Source: Heligmosomoides polygyrus polygyrus (Eukaryota; Nematoda; Chromadorea; Rhabditida; Heligmosomidae). Taken from it: DNA of 64,000 nucleotides. Positions within the stretch are counted from its first letter, which is position 1; every line of letters starts with the position of its first letter. Where the stretch lies: NCBI GenBank assembly GCA_947396885.1, contig OX377204.1, positions 4,588,001-4,652,000 on the forward strand. Direction: 5' to 3'. The position numbers and the translations under genes are program-made. The notes below the pieces were generated by a model that worked only from the letters and a program-made list of their open reading frames with translations, was not told the origin of the DNA and did no database searches. This document shows, piece by piece, positions 37,401 through 46,400 of this stretch.

Positions 37401-40400
37401 TCATGAACGCACGGTGGGGGAAATCAGCGGTAAGTTTCAAGGTAAACTATGCCTCGCTAGCGCGTTCGGGAATATTTACCGCAAAAGCAAGGGTTTTACT
37501 CCCTTGCTAATTTCTGACCCAACGCAACGACACCGGCCCGTTGCTAACTCACCCGCCAAATCAATACTCGACAGGGACGCGTAGAAGGTGAGTTGCTAGC
37601 CCTGCTTCTGCGGTCATGAATCAGAAACATAGCTAAGTTCCCGGAAAGTTGCCGGTGGCCGTTAATGGATCCAAGCCCTGGACTCGGATTCATGAGCAAC
37701 TTACCGGTCGGTAAGTGTAAAATCCTCTTCGTGTGCCACCTCATCGCGGTGAAGAGGTGAACATCACTTGTCATCGCCAACGGCACAAATGATCACGCAG
37801 TACGCGATGCTTTGTCGTGTATGGCGGCTCTTATGTATTCCTGGCCAGGAACATGTGAGTAACCAGACCACCACCATGGCTCAAACAACTGAACCCGCGC
37901 CCAGTCCTCCGCGCGCCGAAGGTGTTCTTCTACGATGTCGGCTGAATCCAGCTCCGGCGAAGATCTATCTAATGTTGGAGTTAAACTATCAGGACGTCAT
38001 TGGAATCGGACTACAAGAAACCACCTCCCACCACGACACGGAAACTGCCTATTCAACTGCACTTATAACTGTCATACGATCGCATCTGAGCAGGACCTTC
38101 GGACACTGCTTTACAGAAACCGCAACATCAAATACGACGTTATGGCCCTGCAGGAAACGAAAGGCAGAATGGAAACCAAAAAGGAGGACCGAACAACAAG
38201 CTTCTTATTATCGGAGCAAAGGTGGACAGAAAGGATATTGGTGGAGTTGGATTTTTCGTCAATTTTAACAATGCACCACCTAGTAGACTTTTACAAGATC
38301 ATCAGTCCGCGAGTAGCTGTTCTTCGTCTGGAAACCAAAGATCAAGGAACCAACTCCATCATAAATGGATGTGCTCCAACATCCAAATTCAAATCGGGTA
38401 GGATTTACCGCCGGCCGCGTTCACGAAACCGAGCCCTGGTCGGGGATTCTGACCTACAACCAGCCCTGGTCCCACATGTTACCACTCTTGCTGCAGATTG
38501 CGTCGCTATCCCTCGTCTCGTCTCCCGACGAGATGTTGGGTTGATACAGTATTACAGTATTCCTTCTACGCTCATTCTCATTTACGATGGTGACAACTGC
38601 CAGTTGGACATAATGTTGTATCGGGTATATGGAATTCTAACTACAGGGTTCGTTTTTAGTTTCCATGTGATATTAAATGAACTATTCACTCTGTAAAGAA
38701 TAAGGACAATCCTTTTGTAGGATGCGCCATCTATTTCTTCCATTTCTAAAAACTTCAATCTATTATGATTTTAATGGGCCATAGAATGACCTGCAACGGA
38801 GGCGGATGTAGAAGTCAGTGGCTTATAATTTAAAATAACGTAGAATAATGCTCCTACTAGTGCGATAATATTTCTGTGCCGAACGAGGTTGTAAATATAT
38901 CGAACTTGAAAGTTGAGATCTGCCACAAAATTTTCTGAACCCTTCCTCAAATGAACAAGATTTTCTACGCTAAAACAGTAAGCGTTAAAAATTTTATAGA
39001 AAACTTATTATGTCTACAATATGACTACTACAACAAGCATGCATTCACCACAAATACAATAAATGGGTTACGCACTTGGCAGACATTCCCTTGTACCCGG
39101 AGGAAACTCGAACCTTCCTTTGAGGAGCGCTCGTAGATCGGAGACGGCTTGAGCTGTTGAGGTGACCTGGAAATCAGAACGTAAATTAGGCCGCACAAAT
39201 GCTACAAATAAAGCAGATAAAGCAGACAGAGATTGCCTCAGTCCCAAAATTACATGCTTCTTCCTTTTCCCCTTTACCTTGTTCTTCACCTGTATCACCT
39301 GTCGTCCCGTTGATCATCGACTTGCTCGAGCGGGCGCCAGCAGCGTCTCCATTCGTCCCTGTCGCGTGCCAGAGTGGTCCAATGGATCCTCCTCGCTCGA
39401 GGGACACGAAGAGCGTCATATCGGTCGTTCAGGGCTTTCACGAAGAAGTCCGACCAACGCGTTGGTGGGCGTCCTGGTGTTCTTTTGACATCCCGCGGAA
39501 TCCAATCTGTGACGGCTCTCGTCCAGCGGGTGTCTGCGAATCGCATTACGTGGCCGGCCCACCTAATTTTCGACGACTTGGCCCATGCGACAGCGTCTCT
39601 GATCTTCGAACGTCGGCGAAGCTCGGAACTCCGGAGACCTCTCACTTGCGTGAGTCGTGTCACTCCGAGCATCGTCCTCTCGATTCCACGCTGCGCGACG
39701 CTGATCGCGTGTTCATCCTGCTTTCGTATAGCCCAGGTCTCTGAGGCGTATGTTAGGGCAGGAAGAACAGTGGAGTCGAATAGGTGGGCACGGAGTCGGA
39801 CGTTCTTCGTTTTCTTCACGACTTCTTCGACGCTCTTGAAAGCTCCCCAAGCCGCTCGTTTCCTACTGCTCAGCTCTGGTGCTAGGTCGTTGGTCATGTT
39901 GACTTCGCGACCCAGATACACATAGCTGGAGCATTCGGAGATGTTCGTTCCGTTGAGCGAGAATGGGGCATCAGAAACCCATCCGTTCTTCATGAACATC
40001 GTCTTCGTAAGATTCAGCTGCAGTCCAACGCTTCCACATACACGATCGAAGTCGGCCAGCATTCGTTCCGCCTGACTGATGCTCGGGGTTATGAGCACGA
40101 TGTCGTCAGCGAAGCGAAGATGGTGCAGTTGCCGGCCGTCGACCTTCACTCCCATGTCTTCCCATTCTAGTTCGCGCATGACGTTTTCGAGGGTGGCGCT
40201 GAAGAGCTTCGGGGATATGGTATCCCCTTGTCGAACCCCTCTCTTCACGTCAATGACGACGTCGTTGTAGAATGGTGAGATCTTGGTCGTGAATCCACTG
40301 TACAGCTCTCGAAGGACCCTGATGTACTGAGTGGGAACGCCCTGGGTGAGCAGGGCTTCCATGACCGCTTCAGTCTCGACGGAGTCGAATGCCTTCTTCA

Positions 40401-43400
40401 GGTCAATGAACGTAAGGCACAGCGGCAGCTTATACTCTCGCGACACTTCGATGAGCTTCGTAATGGTGTGTATGTGGTCGATCGTGCTGAATCCTCTCCG
40501 AAATCCTGCTTGTTCGCATGGCTGTCCTTCGTCCAGCGTTCTACTAATCCTATTCAGGATGACTCGAGTGAACAGCTTGTAGACTACGGACAACAGGCAG
40601 ATCGGGCGATAGTTGCCAATGTCGTGCACGTCTCCCTTCTTGTACAGCAAAACGGTCTTGCTGGTCTTCCACTGAGATGGAACCTTGCATTCGGACAGGT
40701 AGCGTGTGAAGAGCCGCGCCAGGGTGTTGGTGAGCGCTGGCGGGAGGTTCTTCAGGTGTTCAGCTCTGATCCTGTCAGAACCGGGTGCTGTACGTTTCTT
40801 CACCGACGAGATGGCGTGTCGGATCTCGGAAGGGAGAACAGAGGGAACGACGTATCCATCCTGCGGAAGATGGCATGGGGGCAGGTGGACGTGGCTATCG
40901 AAGAGATCGGAGTAGAAGTCGTGGATGACTTTCTCCATGGTCCTTCTGGAAGAGGTGATGGTTCCGTCAGGACGTCGGAGAGCGGTCATCTTGGTCTTGA
41001 AGTTGGCCAAGTTCCGGCGGGCATTGCGGATGCTCAGCCCTGCCTCTGCTGCTTCAGCCAACACTTCCGCCCTTCTCTCCTTGAGATCTTCCTTTATCGC
41101 CGCTCTGCATAGCTTTGCAAGCTCGGACGTTAGTTGGTAGTTGCCTGACGCTCGTGCTGCTCCACGCTGGCGTATCAGCTCGAGAGTTTCCGGAGACAGG
41201 CGTCTCTTGGTGGTCTTCAAGCTCTCGGCTCCCTTAGCACTATCGTGGAGATGGTGCACGAAGCGATCGTATTCCTCGTCGACGTTGTCCATGACGGCAT
41301 CTTCCCAAAGGCCGACAAGAGAGGTGTAAAGGTCCCAGTTGATGGTCGTTCTGGGATTCCTCTTCTTGAACTTCGCGGCCTTCTCTCCTTGACGCGAAAA
41401 GCGGAACCTCGCGCGAAGGAGGCGGTGGTCCGATCCCGTGTAAAACTTGGGGACAACGGAGACATCGGTCAGGCAATACTTGCGATTGAAGATGATGTGG
41501 TCGATCTCGTTGTGGAACTGGCCACCGGGGGATTCCCAGGTCCATCGTAGGGAGGGAGGCTTCTGGAACTGCGAGTTTCCATGGATGGTCTTGGTCGACA
41601 TGATAAACTCAGACAGCCTTTCACCTTGCTCGTTCCACTCCAAACCGTGGGTTCCGATGTGAAGTTCTTCCGGCGACCTTCGTGGCCCGATCTTGGCGTT
41701 GAAGTCGCCGACGATCACCTTGTGGAAGGTGTGATCTTCCTTATAGAACTTCTCCAGCTCCACGTAGAAGGCCTCGACGTCTTCGTCGTCGTAGTCGGAT
41801 GTTGGGGCATACGCGACGAACACAGTCAAGGCTGGCACGGAGCCACATCGCTTCAGTCGCAGACGTCCGATTCGGCTAGTCAGAGACTCGTACGAATCGA
41901 TGTTCATGGCCAAGTGCGTGTTGACGAGGACACCAACGCCGCCTACTCCCCTGCTGTCGCATGTTCCGAGGAACAGTTCTTCTCCGGAGTCGTAGGCGGC
42001 GTGTAGGGGGTGGTGTCTTCTCGTCTCGGTCAGTCCGATGACGTCGTACTTGATCTTCCTGGCTTGCATCATCAGGTCCTCGACGGATGCTTCCGACGCA
42101 AGCGTGCGGGCGTTGTAAGTACAGATCGTCATCCTAGTCCTTCTCAGTTTGCGCAGCCTGGTTAGGCCCTGAGATTTTAGCAGCCTCTCCGTACTCGTCC
42201 TTCCCATCGCTGCAGAAATGGGGGCTCTTTCGGGGTCAGGGGAATGAGGCCCTTTATTGCTGCTGTGTTTGACTGGAATACAACACGGGTAGCTAGTCAG
42301 GCTCTGTCGTGCGGGCGGGGTACTCCGGGCAGCCAGCCAGACTGCCTGAAGGGACGGGGCGAGACTTAAGGCGGCCTCGAATCGCCTTACATGTACTCCC
42401 AGTCTACCGAGTGCAAGCTTTTGGCCGAGCCGACACAGTTACAATCCGCACAGTCACGGACACATCCACGCACACTGTGCACGAACATGCCGCTCCCACG
42501 CACAAGGAACGCATCGACCCGACACAGCAGGAGCAAGGAGTCCATCCCCTGCATCCCACCTGCGTCTCTGGGCAGTACACGGTCGCATTTGGTTCGCGTT
42601 TAATTCCCCTATCCACCACCCGGGGACGCGCCACGTGGCCCTGCGACAAGCGGCCCGAGATCCCTCTTAACAAGAGAGCCCGAAGGCTCTCTATCGAGGG
42701 AGATCCGTGGTACCTTGTTCTTACAGTGTTTTATTGCAAGTTCGGTTAAGACAATTCGGTTCCTATGGAAGAAGCATTGAACGGAAGCGTAATGACGGCC
42801 TATATACTCCGACAACGACGGGCGTGTAGCGCCGTAGGGCGAGGCCTGTTACGCCCACATTTAGGATGCTCGACGATATCGTGCTTGTAGAGAATCGTAA
42901 GTGGAGGCGGGGCCCAGATACTGTAATTTGTGGAAATGGTAGGGGATTAAAGAGCTTGTGCGGCGTTCCTAGCCTCACTACAGTAGAGGAGTTGGCCGTC
43001 ACACAAAAAGAGTTCTTTGTGTGGCGACGCTGCAGAAGCCTCTTTAATGCGAGGCTAATCGTACTACATTACGACATCTTCAAATTCCGGAACACTGGAG
43101 AGGACGCAAAAGAGTCGGATTTTGGCATTTCTGCTTTTTTTTCAGGGGTTGGGACGTTGTAGAAGGGCCTTTTTAGGCCTTTTTGGTATTTTTGTTGATT
43201 TTTTCTATGTCCTTGAGACATCTTGTTAGTGTGGTACTGGGTACTGACGATTCGAATTTCTAATAAACTTTATAGCACTATAACGTCCACAATACAGGGG
43301 ATATCAGGGGATTCTGCTGCAAACGGGCACATAATCAACTGTAAAGGGCTATATTACAGGGATATGGGGGCATTTCGATTCTGGGGACAGTAAAACCGTG

Positions 43401-46400
43401 ACCAAAGCGCCACAACCAGGGAACAGCAAGGGAATCAGGAATTTTTTCCGCTTAAACCCCCACGGTAGCCCTCGCAAAATCTGCATTTTGAGGTGCATGC
43501 TCCGCCCACTTTTCAGTTGTAGCGCGCGTATCACTGCGCGCCACCTCCTCGGGTTTGCTACTAGCCAGCCGGTGTCGGAGTAGGTATGACTGGAATTAAG
43601 ACCGGACCCCTAGGTGCTTCCTTCTTCTTAGCTGCTCGAAAGTGATCTCCTCATTCCTTCGCAATCATGCCATAGCTATACTGATTGACTAACCGAGACT
43701 TGCACGGATACACCACAATCGAACCACTTGATTTCGACTTGCTCGCGATCAAAGGGCGATTTCGTGGATAGTAAAATATTTCTCTTAGAGCTTTATCATC
43801 AGATTCTGCCGCTATGCAAACAAAAAGCTCCTTATAAAAGAGTCATATGATAAAATTCACATGGCGCTCTTCTCATGTTCCTTTTTTCTATTCTTTATTT
43901 TTTTTTGTAGAATGTTATTAACATGCTCTATAGAGCATCGCATTTGTGAAAAATACAGTCCTGGTTTAATTACCCAAGTCTGAGGTAAACTGTGTCAAGC
44001 AACTGGAGTATGTGTGTACCGACAAACATAAACTGAGTCACCGTCAATCTAGCTTAATTTAGTTATATTTAACGAAAAGGATATATTACTCTTATTCTCA
44101 TTGTTTTATGGCCACTAATTGCTTAGGCTCCTTGTACTTAGACTTCTAATAGTAGCACATTACTGAAAAATAAGACTTCTAATAGTAGCACATTACTGAA
44201 AAATACGAAATAGCAGTGCATAGCGATTCTATGCTTTTAATCTGTCGATCAGCGTTGTCGACTATAATCGTGAAGGATTGCTCTCTCACCCTGTTTTTTT
44301 ATGAGCGGACTCAAGGTGGAGTTATAAATAATTAAATAAGGTTGAAGGTTAAGTACAGGGGTATCTGAGAATAAAGATAAGAATCGGCACTAGCTAATGC
44401 CGCCTGGAGTGCGCCATACATTCTGCAGGCGAAGGAACGCTGAATACATAGATGACATCACACCCTGTCGTCGCACTCAAAATCAAGAGGATTACAGAAA
44501 ATCTGTGTGAGGCGCATATGCAGTGACGCAGGAAGTAGTGCCGATCTTCATCCTTTGTGATAGAATCAAAGCAGAAAATCCTCACCTTTATGGTTTCGAG
44601 ACCCATCTCTTGAGCTGGCTTGAGGTTCTGTCCGAGATCATCCAAAAATACGCACTCATGTGGCTCCAACTGAAAACATCCTTTATATCGTCTAAAAGCA
44701 TGACCTAATCTTGATCAAAAAAAAATCGAAATGACCTTCAGGCAGGTTAAACACTACAGACTCAATAAGATGGTTAGAATAATTATTTGTTGAAGGAATA
44801 TTTGGTATAGCTTTCGTTGAGATTTTTTACTTTATTTCACACAATAGATGTATAATTTTATTTAAAAAAATTATTTTTCTGGGAGAACTGGTAAATTTTC
44901 TGGTAAAGCACAGCAAAGAAGCAAGGATATAGCGCACTAAAAAAAATGAGGTCGCGCCATGCCCTCGAAGAGGTCGCCGCAACTTTTGACGTAAAGTTTT
45001 TCTGTGGTTCTAATACTAATGGATTGTCCGCAAATCAATGCAGGTTTTGGATCTCAAACTTTAAAACTAAATATCTCAACTCAAACCCAACATTGTTAGT
45101 CGATGTAAGAACTGTTCGAGTCTACACATCTTTGCTAACGAGATGCTAGCTTACTTATTCCTGTTGCCTAGAAGTCCGCAGTTCTGGAGCGGATGAATAC
45201 GTCGAAAACAGATTCCACCCGGACTCGGTCATTGAAGCATTTCTCGCTCAAGAACTTATCAGATGCTTGAAGAAGCGGTAGTCGGTTGGCAAAAGGTCCG
45301 GTGAATATGGTGGGTGTGGCAGAGTTTCGTAGCACACCTCGTTCAACTTCTGCAGCGTCGGATGAGCAACATGTGGTCACGCGTTGTCGTGCGGAAGGAC
45401 CGGTCCTTTTCTATTGACCACTGCCGAGTGCATAAGTCGGAAATTTTTGTGCATTTCGTTTATCTGCTGGACGTACTTTTCTGCCGTCATTGTCTCGCCC
45501 GAATTCAAGATACTGTGGTGAATTAATTCAGAAGTAGACCACCAAACAGTTATCATGATCTTCTTTTGGTGCAATTTGGTTTCGGGAACTGCTGCGGAGC
45601 TTCTTCTAGGTCCAACCACTGAGCCGATCGTCGCCGGTTATCGTAGAGGATCCATTTCTCTTCAAAAGGTACGATACGGTCGAGAAATGGGTCGTTTTCG
45701 CTGCGAAGAAGCAGTGCTGACGACACTTCGAACTGACGATTTTCTGATGGTCGTTCAACTCGTGTGGTATCCATTTATCTGACTTCTTCGTCTTTCCAAC
45801 CTTCCGCAGATGTTTCCAAACACCTGGTTTGCTTACGCAGAGTTCTTTCACAAGTTCTTGAACGGTCACACGTGTACTTGCTTCCACCAAGGTCTTCAGC
45901 TCGTAGTCATCAATGCCAGAGCTACATCCGCAACCTGCCTCATCCTCATGATTGAATTCTCCTCGACGAAATTTTTGAAACAAGCGCATCACATGAATTC
46001 GTTGACATTCCCTTGGCGTCAAACCATGATGATGTTCCGAACTGTTTCCCCCGCAGCACGACCGAGCTTGAACGCATAGAAGTAAATCTGCCGAAATTTC
46101 TGCTTTGACACGTCCATTTATAGCCTACAAAACCTGCCGTGAAGTAATCTATGTTTAAAACGAATAGCACAGCGAGAAAGCGTACAAAACCAGATGTGAA
46201 CAGTGTACAGTTATGTAGTATTCCATGGTGAAGTTTTGCCAAAAAATCCCTCTGTAAAGTTGGAGGTCGAAAACCTGCATTAATTTTCGGACAACCTAAT
46301 ACATTGTTCCTATTCTCGATTGTTCTTCTCCTTTTGTAGTTAAAGGATAAAGGACGGCGTTACTCAATCCTTTTTGGATGCGCCAGGCATTCTACTTCTA

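Noticed and set aside
40079..42006. Several plus-strand open frames over 100 codons
   Set aside because: They are antisense shadows of the intact RTE ORF on the minus strand and carry no known motif.
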